In this document: piece by piece, positions 49,874 through 58,283 of the stretch
How positions within the stretch are numbered: the first letter of the stretch is position 1
How the letters are laid out: each line of letters begins with the position of its first letter
Source: Streptomyces sp. NBC_01689
Lineage (GTDB): Bacteria > Actinomycetota > Actinomycetes > Streptomycetales > Streptomycetaceae
Assembly: GCF_036250675.1 (NCBI RefSeq)
Contig: NZ_CP109592.1
Coordinates: forward strand, 9,300,001-9,364,000
DNA length: 64,000 bases
Direction: 5' to 3'
Position numbers and translations under genes: made by a program
Notes under the pieces: generated by a model
Databases searched by the model: none
Told to the model about the DNA's origin: nothing
The model's input: the letters and a program-made list of their open reading frames with translations, nothing else

Positions 49874-50755
49874 ATGACCGACGTCGACAGAGCCGTTGTC
49901 CACCACCGCACCGCCACCGTGGGCGGCCGAACCATGTTCTATCGCGAGGCCGGCGACCCGGCCGCCCCCGCCGTGGTCCTTCTGCACGGATTCCCTGCCT
50001 CGTCCCACATGTTCCGCAATCTCATCCCGGCACTCGCGGACCGCTACCACGTCGTCGCTCCCGACCACATCGGCTACGGCTTCTCCGACGCGCCGCCCGT
50101 CGACGAGTTCGAGTACTCCTTCGAGAACCTCACCGCCATCACCCTGGAACTCCTCGACCACATCGGCCTCCAGTCGTTCGCCCTCTACATCCAGGATTAC
50201 GGGGCACCCATCGGGCTGCGGATCGCCAGTCGCAACCCCGAGCGCGTGACTGCTCTCCTCGTCCAGTCGGGCAACGCGTACATGGAGGGCTTCACCCCCT
50301 TCTGGGACGTGCTCTTCGCCCACGCGAAGGACCGCCCGGGCAACGAGGAGGAGGTTCGGACCTACCTGGAGGCGGACAAGACCCGCTGGCAATACACCCA
50401 CGGTGTTCCCCAGGACCGGCTCGACCGGCTCACTCCGGACACTTGGACGCTCGACCAGGCACTGCTGGACCGGCCCGGCAACAAGGAAGTGCAGCTCCAG
50501 CTCTTCTGGGACTACCAGTTCAACCTCCCCGCCTACCCCGACTTCCAGGAGTACTTCCGCCGGCACCAGCCACCGACGCTGATCACCTGGGGAGAACACG
50601 ACGAGATCTTCGGCGTGGACGGCGCACGCGCCTACGCCCGTGACCTGCCGGACGCCGAGATCCACCTCCTGGACGCGGGGCACTTCGCCCTCGAGTCGCA
50701 CGGACCCGAGATCGCGGCCCTGATCCACGACTTCCTCGGAAGAGTGCTGGCCTGA
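49874..50755 (+). CDS. Alpha/beta hydrolase, haloalkane dehalogenase-like
   Basis: A 293-residue hydrolase: VVLLHGFPASSHMFRNLIPAL, VVAPDHIGYGFSDAPP, FALYIQDYGAPIGLRIA (Asp nucleophile in QDYGAP, as in haloalkane dehalogenase relatives), TLITWGEHDEIFGVDGA (acidic residue) and LLDAGHFALESHGPEIA (His). ATG 49874 is set by homology. It stands alone on the plus strand. The substrate is unknown; dehalogenation is only the family association. Confidence 0.88.
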   Translation: MTDVDRAVVHHRTATVGGRTMFYREAGDPAAPAVVLLHGFPASSHMFRNLIPALADRYHVVAPDHIGYGFSDAPPVDEFEYSFENLTAITLELLDHIGLQSFALYIQDYGAPIGLRIASRNPERVTALLVQSGNAYMEGFTPFWDVLFAHAKDRPGNEEEVRTYLEADKTRWQYTHGVPQDRLDRLTPDTWTLDQALLDRPGNKEVQLQLFWDYQFNLPAYPDFQEYFRRHQPPTLITWGEHDEIFGVDGARAYARDLPDAEIHLLDAGHFALESHGPEIAALIHDFLGRVLA

Positions 50756-50936
50756 CGGCCGTCCCGCGGAGAGGGTGCGGGGGAGGGCGCGGAACAGAGG
50801 ACATGGTGGCTCGTGGAGAGATGCCAAGTCCGCCTCTGTACAGGACAGTTGGAGTCGTAAGCGAACGACCGGAACATGGCGCGGACGGACAGGGACTCGT
50901 GAGGTGAGGCAGGCCGGGACTCCCGGTGAACGGGCT

Positions 50937-50996
50937 CCCGCACCGTCCGTCGGCTCCCGCACCGTCCGTCGGATCCTGTGCCGTCCGTCGGATCCC
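50937..50996. repeat. Tandem 19-bp repeat, three copies
   Basis: The element CCGTCCGTCGG recurs at 50943, 50962 and 50981 within a 19-bp unit (cccgcaccgtccgtcggmt). It lies downstream of the TetR stop. The unit is not a multiple of a codon, so it is not a protein repeat. Confidence 0.55.
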
Positions 50997-51027
50997 GGGC
51001 CGGCCGGCCGCGGGCCGGCCGGCACCG

Positions 51028-51630
51028 TCACTTCGAATCGCCGTAGTACAACTGGAGGAAGTCCTCCATCGCCGCGTTGACGCCATCGCGGTCACCGGTG
51101 GCGAGCAGGTCGAGCAGCAGACCGCGCACGGTGGCAAGTCCCAGCCGGGCGCGGCTCCGGGCCACGGCGGGAGCCGTTCCCATGGCGACCTCGGCGGCCA
51201 CGAGCGGCTCCAGCCAGTCGTTCACGAGCCCCTCCAGGACCGGGGCGGCCTCGGGGCGGCCTCGCAGCGCCTGCCCGTAGATCTCGAAGAAGAGCCGCTC
51301 CTGACCGGCCAGTCGAGGGTCCGTCAGGTGCCGCCAGAGCAGACGCGCGGCATCGACGGGCGAGAGACCGGGATCGCGTCGCAGCTGTGACAACAGATCA
51401 CGTTGGCGCTGCTCCGACGTCCGGACGATCTCGACGAACAGCTGTTCCTTGGAACCGAAATGGTGGATCAGCATGCGGTGGCTGACGCCGATCGCGGAGC
51501 CCAGGCCGCGCAGGCTCAGGTCCGTGATGCCGTGTGCCGCGACGTGGTCGACCGCGGCGTTCACCAACTGGGCGCGTCGGTCCGCGTCCTTGCCGGGCGC
51601 GGGCGCGCTCTCGGGAGCCGAGCCGACCAT
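51028..51630 (-). CDS. TetR/AcrR family regulator of the divergent SRPBCC gene
   Basis: A 200-residue repressor. Helix-turn-helix: RRAQLVNAAVDHVAAHGITDLSLRGLGSAIGVSHRMLIHHFGSKEQLFVEIVR (about 17-70), then an all-helical ligand domain. Start ATG 51630 gives the best spacing to GAGGTG; ATG 51636 is adjacent. Divergent from an SRPBCC gene, with two perfect TGTACC-N4-GGTACA repeats between them, so it very probably represses both genes. Confidence 0.9.
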   Translation of the reverse strand: MVGSAPESAPAPGKDADRRAQLVNAAVDHVAAHGITDLSLRGLGSAIGVSHRMLIHHFGSKEQLFVEIVRTSEQRQRDLLSQLRRDPGLSPVDAARLLWRHLTDPRLAGQERLFFEIYGQALRGRPEAAPVLEGLVNDWLEPLVAAEVAMGTAPAVARSRARLGLATVRGLLLDLLATGDRDGVNAAMEDFLQLYYGDSK

Positions 51631-51647
51631 TTTCATCACCTCGCGAG

Positions 51648-51686
51648 TGTACCGATTGGTACATGTCGTGTGTACCGTGTGGTACA
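51648..51686. promoter_or_regulatory. Two TGTACC-N4-GGTACA operators between the TetR and SRPBCC genes
   Basis: Perfect repeats at 51648-51663 (spacer GATT) and 51671-51686 (spacer GTGT), 23 bp apart. The second ends on the first base of the SRPBCC ATG (51686). Position and symmetry make the local TetR protein the obvious ligand. Confidence 0.8.
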
Positions 51687-52144
51687 TGAAGTCTGTCACC
51701 GTGTCGATCGACGTACCGCAGACGCCCGAGCAGGTCTACGGCTTTCTCGATGTCATCGCTCACCACGAACGGTTCACCGACCACTATCTGACCAACTGGC
51801 GCCACAGCGGCCCCGACCGCGGCATCGGATCGTGTGCCACGGTCACCGCCGCGCTGGGCGGCACGAAGACCGACGTCGCCATCGAGGTCGTCGAGGCGGA
51901 CCCGCCGCGGAGCATCGTCGAGCGGAACGTCAGCGCGGCCGGCCGACGTCTGGCCCAGGGCACCTACATCATCGAGCCCCTGCCGACCGGCGGGAGTCAC
52001 GTGTCGTTCACGTACGCCTGGACGCGCGCCCCGCTCGCCGACCGCCTGCTGGCACCCGTCGTCCGGGCCACGATACGACGCGCCAACCGGACGGTCATGC
52101 GACGCATGGCCACCGAGTTGGCCCGCCATGTGTCCGCTGCCTGA
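51686..52144 (+). CDS. SRPBCC family (START-like) lipid/ligand-binding protein
   Basis: A 152-residue helix-grip-fold protein. Seen: SVTVSIDVPQTPEQVYGFLDVIAHHERFTDHYLTNW at the N-terminus (typical of polyketide cyclase/START-like proteins), a central strand series TVTAALGGTKTDVAIEVVEADPPRSIVERN, and the final long helix LAPVVRATIRRANRTVMRRMATELA. ATG 51686 overlaps the TetR operator and has no ribosome binding site, so a leaderless transcript is likely. It probably binds a hydrophobic ligand; the TetR may sense the same ligand. Confidence 0.86.
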   Translation: MKSVTVSIDVPQTPEQVYGFLDVIAHHERFTDHYLTNWRHSGPDRGIGSCATVTAALGGTKTDVAIEVVEADPPRSIVERNVSAAGRRLAQGTYIIEPLPTGGSHVSFTYAWTRAPLADRLLAPVVRATIRRANRTVMRRMATELARHVSAA

Positions 52145-52334
52145 CCTCGGCGTCGACACAGGTCGGGGAGCGTGCCCGATGACACCGCGCACAGGTGTCC
52201 CGTGCGGCGTGGCTCAGCCGGACAACGAACGCCACCGCGGGGCCACTTGGCGTACCTCGGCGAAGGCCCCCGGAGCTCCCGCTGATGACGGTTCCTCCCG
52301 GGTGGGCGAGAACTCCCGGCAGGGTGAGGCCGTC

Positions 52335-52997
52335 CTACCGCTCGACGGTGCCGCCCGTACCGTCGAGCTCGTAGATCCGCTCACCAAGCCGTTCGCCGGC
52401 CCAGTCCAGCCCCACGCCCAGGTCGAACCAGGTGCGATCCTTGCGGCCTTGGGGCTCTGAGAGGTGTGCCGCCACCCACGAAAACACCCCCAGCAGGGTG
52501 GAGCGCCCGTGCTGCGTCGAGCGTACGGACAACGCGAACGGCGCGGCGAGTCCCGCCCGCGTCACGAGCATGACCTGTTCGTCCTCGGTATGACGACGTC
52601 CACCCGTGAGGAACCGTGGTGCATCGAGGATCTTGACCCACTCGACCACAGCGTTCGCCACTTGGGCCCGCAGGGACTCCTCGATGCCCTTCCGGACGGC
52701 GGCCGCGGGATCGTCGCCGAGCCAGCCGAGCCAGTGATCGGGATCAGTGAGCCGGCTGAAGTCGTCCTGTGGCACGCCGTACCGGGGATTCTCCTCGTAC
52801 TCGCCCGTCAGCTTCCCGCCGCTGTCGACCAACCACGAGCCACGGACCGCTTCTTGAGGTACGTAGCCGTTCGGGTCACCGATGTACGTCGGGTCGATCT
52901 CGGCGACGCTGCCACCGGGATTCTCCGCGGCGGTGGCGAGGAGCGCCGGGTTGTTCGGTATGTCGCGACGTCGGCCTCGCGAGCCAAAAAGTCCCAC
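52335..52997 (-). CDS. Hypothetical protein, unknown family
   Basis: A 220-residue soluble protein I cannot place. Features seen: an Arg-rich start, EIDPTYIGDPNGYVPQEAVRGSWLVDSGGKLTGEY, WLGWLGDDPAAAVRKGIEESLRAQVANAVVEWVKILDAP, and HTEDEQVMLVTRAGLAAPFALSVRSTQHGRSTLLGVFSWVAAHL. The pattern resembles the secretion-associated or phage-defence-type uncharacterised proteins of streptomycetes, but no domain is certain. GTG 52997 has a GGGGGTAAG site. It is convergent with the SRPBCC gene. Confidence 0.65.
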   Translation of the reverse strand: MGLFGSRGRRRDIPNNPALLATAAENPGGSVAEIDPTYIGDPNGYVPQEAVRGSWLVDSGGKLTGEYEENPRYGVPQDDFSRLTDPDHWLGWLGDDPAAAVRKGIEESLRAQVANAVVEWVKILDAPRFLTGGRRHTEDEQVMLVTRAGLAAPFALSVRSTQHGRSTLLGVFSWVAAHLSEPQGRKDRTWFDLGVGLDWAGERLGERIYELDGTGGTVER

Positions 52998-53198
52998 GTT
53001 CTTACCCCCACTGCTGCCGGCCCGGTCGACGGCAATGATGCCGCACGGGTCGGGACCCCAGCAGGGGGGTCTGCGTGACGTCGTTCGGTGGCGAACGCCG
53101 GCGCGCCACGCGGGTCGTCGCAGGTGGTGGGATTTTCCCAGGAGCGCCGGGAGGGAGCCGAGCCGTGCATTCTGTGGGCCGTCCGCCGGTGGTTGTGG

Positions 53199-54191
53199 TC
53201 AGGGCTCAGGGGTGAGGGCGATGCGGCCGTGGAGGTCGCGGCTCTCCATGCGGCGGTGGGCGGTGACGACCTGGCTGAACGGCAGCACGTCGACGTCCGT
53301 CTCCATGAGGCCGGCCGCGGTGGCCTCGATCGCCGCGGCGAGGGCGGCGGGGACGAACCGCGGATGGGTCGGCAGGAACGCGCCGGCGTTGAAGCCGCTG
53401 ACGGTGACGCTGCGGAGCCAGAGCTGGTTGGTGTCCACCTGGTGACCCCAGTCGTCGGAGGCGTTGCCCGCGGCGATCAGGCGGCTGCCCGGAGTCATCA
53501 GGTCGAGGCTCAGCGTGCGGAGCGTCCCACCGACGGGGTCGATGACCACGTCGAACTTCTCGTCGCCCAAGGCGTTGTGGAGGTCCGTGGAGTCCACGAT
53601 CCGGTCGTACGGCAGCCTCGTCGCCTCGGCGACGGCGAGCCTGCCGGGCCGGACCGTGCCGACGACGCGGGCCGCGCCGAGCTGTTTGGCGATGCCCGGA
53701 AAGGCGGCGGACAGGCCGCCGAGCGCGCCGTGCACGAGGACGCTCTCGCCCTCGGCCAGGTGCGCGACCTGCGTCAGCGCCGCATGCGCCATCGCGGCGT
53801 TCGGGATGACCGACACCGCGAGCGCCGCGTCGATGCCGCGTCCCTCGATCGACACGGTCAGCGGGGCCTGCGCGCGGTAGACGGAGGCGTACCCGCCGGT
53901 TCCGGATCCCGCGGACAGCGCGACCACCTGCTCGCCGGTGCTCAGCCCGGACACGCCCGGGCCCAGTGCGCGGATGGTGCCGGCCACTTCGAGGCCGGGT
54001 ACGAAGGGCGGCTGCGGCATACCGGGGTGGTCCTTGAACCGGCCCTCGCGAAGGAGCAGGTCGATCAGACCGACCGCGGAGTGTGAGACGTCGATGGTGA
54101 CCTCGCCCGGGCCCGGCTCAGGGTCCGGGAGGCCGGTGACGACGTCGAGGACCGTCGGGTCCCCGAATCGGAGGGTATGCACTGCCTGCAT
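53199..54191 (-). CDS. Zinc-binding/quinone oxidoreductase-like MDR protein
   Basis: A 330-residue MDR of the NADPH:quinone oxidoreductase branch: SHSAVGLIDLLLREGRF, QPPFVPGLEVAGTIRALGPGVSGLSTGEQVVAL, LAEGESVLVHGALGGLSAAFPGIAKQLGAARVVGTV (glycine-rich NADPH loop G-A-L-G-G-L) and FDVVIDPVGGTLRTLSLDLMTPGSRLIAAG. ATG 54191. Divergent from a TetR regulator, with two TAACGCA-N8-TGCGTTA repeats between them. It is a typical target of a drug/quinone-responsive repressor. Confidence 0.9.
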   Translation of the reverse strand: MQAVHTLRFGDPTVLDVVTGLPDPEPGPGEVTIDVSHSAVGLIDLLLREGRFKDHPGMPQPPFVPGLEVAGTIRALGPGVSGLSTGEQVVALSAGSGTGGYASVYRAQAPLTVSIEGRGIDAALAVSVIPNAAMAHAALTQVAHLAEGESVLVHGALGGLSAAFPGIAKQLGAARVVGTVRPGRLAVAEATRLPYDRIVDSTDLHNALGDEKFDVVIDPVGGTLRTLSLDLMTPGSRLIAAGNASDDWGHQVDTNQLWLRSVTVSGFNAGAFLPTHPRFVPAALAAAIEATAAGLMETDVDVLPFSQVVTAHRRMESRDLHGRIALTPEP

Positions 54192-54229
54192 GAGTCTGTC
54201 CTTGGATGGGGAAGTTTGCGTGTCCGAGT

Positions 54230-54301
54230 TAACGCACGTCGTGATGCGTTATCGAGAACGTAGCACGGCGATCCGCGTAACGCATCAGCAGGTGCGTTAC
54301 G
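54230..54301. promoter_or_regulatory. Two TAACGCA-N8-TGCGTTA operators
   Basis: Copies at 54230-54251 (spacer CGTCGTGA) and 54276-54301, the second extended to perfect nine-base arms CGTAACGCA and TGCGTTACG. The centres are 48 bp apart. They lie between the divergent quinone oxidoreductase (start 54191) and TetR (start 54310) genes, covering both promoter regions. Confidence 0.8.
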
Positions 54302-54309
54302 GTGGGTGA

Positions 54310-54990
54310 GTGAAAGAACGAGCGCGGTCCGCGCAGGACAAGGCTCGCCGGTCGGAGGAGCTGCTGCGTGCCGCGGAGGCGCTGGCGACGGAGCTGGGCG
54401 GGGTCCGGTTCATCACCATGCAGGCAGTCACCGAACGTGCTGGCCTGCACCGGACCGGCGTGCGCCGGTACTACGCGAGCAGGGAAGAGCTGCTGTTGGA
54501 GCTCACGGAACGCGGCTGGGAGCGGTGGCGGGGGGCGATCGCCGACGCGGTGGCCCGGCGCACGGAGCTGCAACCGGCTGACGTCGCCGACATCGTCGCG
54601 GACACGATCACCGCCCTGCCGGTGTTCTGCGACCTGCTCACGCATGTACCGCTGACACTCGAGGGTGACGTGGACATGGAGCGCGCGCGCCGGTACAAGA
54701 CCCGCTCGTTCGTCGCCTACGACGCGATCGTGGACCTCCTCGACGCGACGAGTGCGATGTCCCCCGACCAGTTGCGGGTGCTCATCGCCGCGACTCTCGC
54801 GCTCGCGTCGAACGGGTGGCAGGTGTCGCACCCGACACCCACACTGGCGGCTCTCTATGAGCAGGTGCCCGAGTGGGGTCACGTCGCCTTCGATTTCACC
54901 CCGCGCTTGAAGCAGCAGCTGACCGCTCTGGCGATCGGTCTGCACTCCGTGGTCCCGCCGCGGCCCGAGTCCGGCGGCGAAGGGGCATGA
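54310..54990 (+). CDS. TetR/AcrR family regulator of the quinone oxidoreductase
   Basis: A 226-residue repressor with an N-terminal helix-turn-helix, LLRAAEALATELGGVRFITMQAVTERAGLHRTGVRRYYASREELLLELTERG (about 18-70), and a helical ligand domain. GTG 54310 follows GTGGGTGA. The paired operator just upstream argues for autoregulation together with the divergent oxidoreductase. Confidence 0.9.
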   Translation: MKERARSAQDKARRSEELLRAAEALATELGGVRFITMQAVTERAGLHRTGVRRYYASREELLLELTERGWERWRGAIADAVARRTELQPADVADIVADTITALPVFCDLLTHVPLTLEGDVDMERARRYKTRSFVAYDAIVDLLDATSAMSPDQLRVLIAATLALASNGWQVSHPTPTLAALYEQVPEWGHVAFDFTPRLKQQLTALAIGLHSVVPPRPESGGEGA

Positions 54991-55218
54991 CGCGCGGCGC
55001 CCCCTTCGCCCCTCCCCGGAAGGGGACTTGCCATCGGTGGCGACGGCGTCCGGCAGGCCGGGGCTTCGTCGGGTGAGCCGCCGGGGGAGAGGAGGCGGGT
55101 GGGCCGGAGCGCGGCGAGGACGGATGGACCGGCCGGGAACGCGCGCTCGCGGCGGATCGGATCCCGACCGGTGCCGGACAGCCCGCCCATGGCGGACTCG
55201 GCGACACACCTCGCGCGG

Positions 55219-55917
55219 CTACGACCCCTGTCGGCGGAGGCGATGATCCCGCGGAGGGGCATCGCCGTGCGGTCGAGCGGCCGGCATCAGCCCGGCGAGG
55301 ATCGAGTCGATGACCAACTCCGTCGAGGCCGCCATGTCGACGGCGCCGGGATCGAGGAGCCACTGGACCTGGAGGCCGTCCATGACCGCGATGATCGCGT
55401 TGGCTGCGTGTCGCGCACGCTCCGCGTCCGCCTCGTCGAGCCCGCACGCCTCGGTGATCGCGTCGGTGACGAACGTGCGCAGGCCGGTGTAACGGTCGCG
55501 GAAGTACCCCTGTGCCGGGTGGTCGTCGGTGACGGACTCGGCTGACAGGACGGCGTAGAGCCGGACGATGCCCTCGCGCTCGGCGTTGCGGCCCGCGGTG
55601 TCGATGAGGTGGTGCAGAAACTCCAGGCCGCGCGGCCGCTCGGTGCCGAGCTGCTCGATGTCCGTCTCGTCGCGGAGTTCGAGCACGCTGGTGAGCAGCA
55701 GAGACTTGGAGCGGAAGTAGTGCAGGACGCCGGCCTGTGTCAGTCCCGCACGGTCGGCGATCTCGGCCAGCGAGGCGTTGTTGTAGCCGCGGGCCGCGAA
55801 GGTGTCCATGGCCATGCGCAGGATGTCCTGCTGGCGTCGCTGGGCTTCGGGGCTGCGGGGGACGCGGGGGCCGCCGCGGGCGCCCCGGCCGTTTCGGCCT
55901 ACTGACTGCTCAGTCAC
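55219..55917 (-). CDS. TetR/AcrR family regulator of the GH30 gene
   Basis: A 232-residue repressor: RQQDILRMAMDTFAARGYNNASLAEIADRAGLTQAGVLHYFRSKSLLLTSVLELRD is the helix-turn-helix (about 28-85), preceded by a basic tail. The C-terminal domain contains ARHAANAIIAVMDGLQVQWLLDPGAVDMAASTELVIDSILAGL, the TetR_C_6 type ending. The start is GTG 55917. It is divergent from a secreted GH30 enzyme, with a perfect operator between, so sugar-type signals may be its ligand. Confidence 0.9.
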   Translation of the reverse strand: MTEQSVGRNGRGARGGPRVPRSPEAQRRQQDILRMAMDTFAARGYNNASLAEIADRAGLTQAGVLHYFRSKSLLLTSVLELRDETDIEQLGTERPRGLEFLHHLIDTAGRNAEREGIVRLYAVLSAESVTDDHPAQGYFRDRYTGLRTFVTDAITEACGLDEADAERARHAANAIIAVMDGLQVQWLLDPGAVDMAASTELVIDSILAGLMPAARPHGDAPPRDHRLRRQGS

Positions 55918-55989
55918 CCGCTCACTCTACGGTGCCTTGTCGCGCCGCCGGATGATCTTGCCGGTATCTCCATGGATGTGATGCAGACC

Positions 55990-56011
55990 ACTTACTAAGT
56001 GTTTAGTAAGT
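55990..56011. promoter_or_regulatory. Perfect operator ACTTACTAA-GTGT-TTAGTAAGT
   Basis: Nine-base arms (55990-55998 and 56003-56011) with a four-base spacer, very AT-rich against the background. It lies 72 bp from the TetR start and about 150 bp before the GH30 start. TetR-type binding is the most natural reading. Confidence 0.8.
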
Positions 56012-56161
56012 GTGGCGCCGTCGTACCGCCCTGCCGTTCTGGCCGGGCGGCCCGAATGCACCACGCCTTCGGCTCTCGGCCGGCCCGCCGTCCTCCCCGT
56101 GCACCACGGCGAGCCGGCCGTGGCCTCCCCCACGTGCCACCGACCGAAGGAGACCCGCACC

Positions 56162-58051
56162 GTGTCCTACCGCAGCAGAATTCGTCTGCCACGGCCTGGG
56201 GCCGCAGCCCTGGCCCTCGCTCTGGCCGTCACCGGGATCGGCCTGACGGGTGGCGGAACCGCGCAGGCGGCCGACCCCGTCGCCCAGGTGTGGGTGACTA
56301 CTCCGGACGGCTCCCGCAAACTGAGCCCCGACGGGACCCTGACCTTCAACGGCTCCCCGCAGAGCATCGACCTGCGCATCGACGGCAACCAGAAGGGGCA
56401 GCGGTACACCGGCGCCGGTGCCTCGGTCACCGGCGCCTCCGCGCACCTCATGCAGGGGCTCGCACAGGACCGGCGCAACGACCTGATGCGGTCACTCTTC
56501 TCCACCTCCGGCGACGGCATCGGCCTGTCCTACCTGCGCCAGCCGCTCGGCAGCACGGACTTCGACGCCTCCAACAGCCCGCACTCCTACGAGGACACGC
56601 GCGGGCAGTTCTCCATCGACCGTGACAAGCAGGAGATCATCCCCGTCGTCAAACAGGCCCTCGGTGTCAATCCTTCGATCCGCCTCATGGGTACGCCCTG
56701 GTCGCCGCCCGCGTGGATGAAGACGAACAACTCGCTCAACGGCGGCAGCCTCCGGCCGGAGAACTACGGAGACTTCGCCGACTACCTGGTCAAGGCCATC
56801 AAGGCGTACGGGCAGGAAGGCATCACCCTCACCGACCTCACCGTGCAGAACGAGCCCGAGAATCCGACGAGTTACCCCTCGATGTCGATGACGTCGGCCC
56901 AGCAGGCCGACTTCGTCAAGGTCCTCGACCCGAAGCTGACGGCGGCCGGTCTGCCCACGAACATCCTCGCCTTCGACCACAACTGGGATCACCCCAACTA
57001 TCCGCTCGACGTGTTCTCCCGCACGAACGGGATCAGCCGTGTGATCGGTGCCGCCTTCCACTGCTATCTCGGAAACCCGTCCGCCGAGCAGCAGGTCTAC
57101 AGCACGGGCAAGCGCGTCTTCTTCACGGAATGCTCCGGCACGGACAGCGACAACACCGCCAACACCTTCGGCGACAGCCTGCGTTGGCAGGCCGAGAACC
57201 TGGTCGTGCAGAACATGCGCAACGGAGGCGAGACCGTCGTCACCTGGAACCTCGCTCTCGACCAGAACGGCGGCCCGCATCAGGGCCTGTGCGGTACCCG
57301 TTGCAACGGCGTCGTGGAGATCGCGAACGGCAACGTCAACCGGGGTGCCGAGTACTACTCGCTCGGCCACATCAGCAAGTTCGTCAAGGTCGGCGCCACC
57401 CGGATCGGCTCCACGAGCCAGGGCGGCGGGGGAGTGCAGGACGTGGCCTTCCAGAACCCGGACGGCACCCGCGTCGCCTACGTGGTGAACACCTCCGGCG
57501 GCTCGCAGCGCATCTCTCTCACCGACAACGGCCGCTCACTGACCTACACCCTGCCGGCCGGCGCGGTGGCCACCTTCGTGTGGAACCCCAGCGGAGACAG
57601 CGGTCCCACCGGCCCCATCGACTCCTCCACCTGGTACCGGGTGGCCAACACCAACAGCGGCACCTGCCTGGACGCCACCGACTGGGGCACCGTCAACGGC
57701 ACGGCCCTCCAGCAGTGGGCCTGCGGCGACGGCGCCAACGAGAAGTGGCAGTTCCGCTCGACAGGTGACGGCTACTACCAGGTCGTCAACCAGTTCAACA
57801 ACAAGTCCTGGGACGTGGACGGCGGCTCCGGCGCGACGGCCGACGGGACCAAGGTCCATCTGTGGGACTACGTGGGCGGCACCAACCAGCAGTGGCGGGC
57901 CGAGACGATCGCCTCGGGGCAGTACCGTTTCGTGGCCCGGCACAGCAACAAGTGCCTTGCGGTGGACGGCACTTCAACCGCCAACGGGGCGAAGCTCTCC
58001 CAGCAGACCTGCTCCGGTTCGCCGGCTCAGTCCTTCCGGCTGACGTCCTGA
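56162..58051 (+). CDS. Secreted GH30 family glycoside hydrolase (glucosylceramidase-like/endo-beta-1,6-glucanase type) with ricin-type lectin module
   Basis: A 629-residue exported enzyme. The signal peptide (about 1-36) ends near AQAADPV. The GH30 catalytic (beta/alpha)8 barrel with its beta side domain (about 40-500) has the acid/base Glu231 in LTVQNEPEN and the nucleophile Glu323 in VFFTECSGT, with MGTPWSPPAWMKTN and HWDHPN-like loops. A ricin-type trefoil (about 515-629, GTCLDATDWGTVNGTALQQWACGDGANEKWQF, three repeats) binds carbohydrate. GTG 56162 has AAGGAGACC upstream. Operator and TetR lie upstream. Likely substrates are beta-1,6- or beta-1,3-glucans or glucosylceramides; not resolved. 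Confidence 0.9.
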   Translation: MSYRSRIRLPRPGAAALALALAVTGIGLTGGGTAQAADPVAQVWVTTPDGSRKLSPDGTLTFNGSPQSIDLRIDGNQKGQRYTGAGASVTGASAHLMQGLAQDRRNDLMRSLFSTSGDGIGLSYLRQPLGSTDFDASNSPHSYEDTRGQFSIDRDKQEIIPVVKQALGVNPSIRLMGTPWSPPAWMKTNNSLNGGSLRPENYGDFADYLVKAIKAYGQEGITLTDLTVQNEPENPTSYPSMSMTSAQQADFVKVLDPKLTAAGLPTNILAFDHNWDHPNYPLDVFSRTNGISRVIGAAFHCYLGNPSAEQQVYSTGKRVFFTECSGTDSDNTANTFGDSLRWQAENLVVQNMRNGGETVVTWNLALDQNGGPHQGLCGTRCNGVVEIANGNVNRGAEYYSLGHISKFVKVGATRIGSTSQGGGGVQDVAFQNPDGTRVAYVVNTSGGSQRISLTDNGRSLTYTLPAGAVATFVWNPSGDSGPTGPIDSSTWYRVANTNSGTCLDATDWGTVNGTALQQWACGDGANEKWQFRSTGDGYYQVVNQFNNKSWDVDGGSGATADGTKVHLWDYVGGTNQQWRAETIASGQYRFVARHSNKCLAVDGTSTANGAKLSQQTCSGSPAQSFRLTS

Positions 58052-58283
58052 CCGTGCGCTCGGGCGGAGCACCACGGGGCTGATGGCGGGGTCCGGCTCA
58101 ACGGCCGGGCCGTGCCGCACGTCTGTTGTGCCGTGGCTCGCTTGCCGCGGCCGGGCGGCGAGGCGCACGCCCGCGGCCGGGCGAGGTTCGCGAGCGTGTC
58201 CCGGCACCCACGGCCCGCGAAACCGACGCCCTCTCCGCGCTGCGCCGGGCACCATCAGCAGGCCGGACTTCGTGTGTGGTGGT

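Noticed and set aside
51028..52144. A toxin-antitoxin or defence module at the TetR/SRPBCC pair
   Set aside because: The two proteins are a normal TetR and a START-like ligand-binding protein, and the repeats are TetR operators. Nothing supports a toxin.
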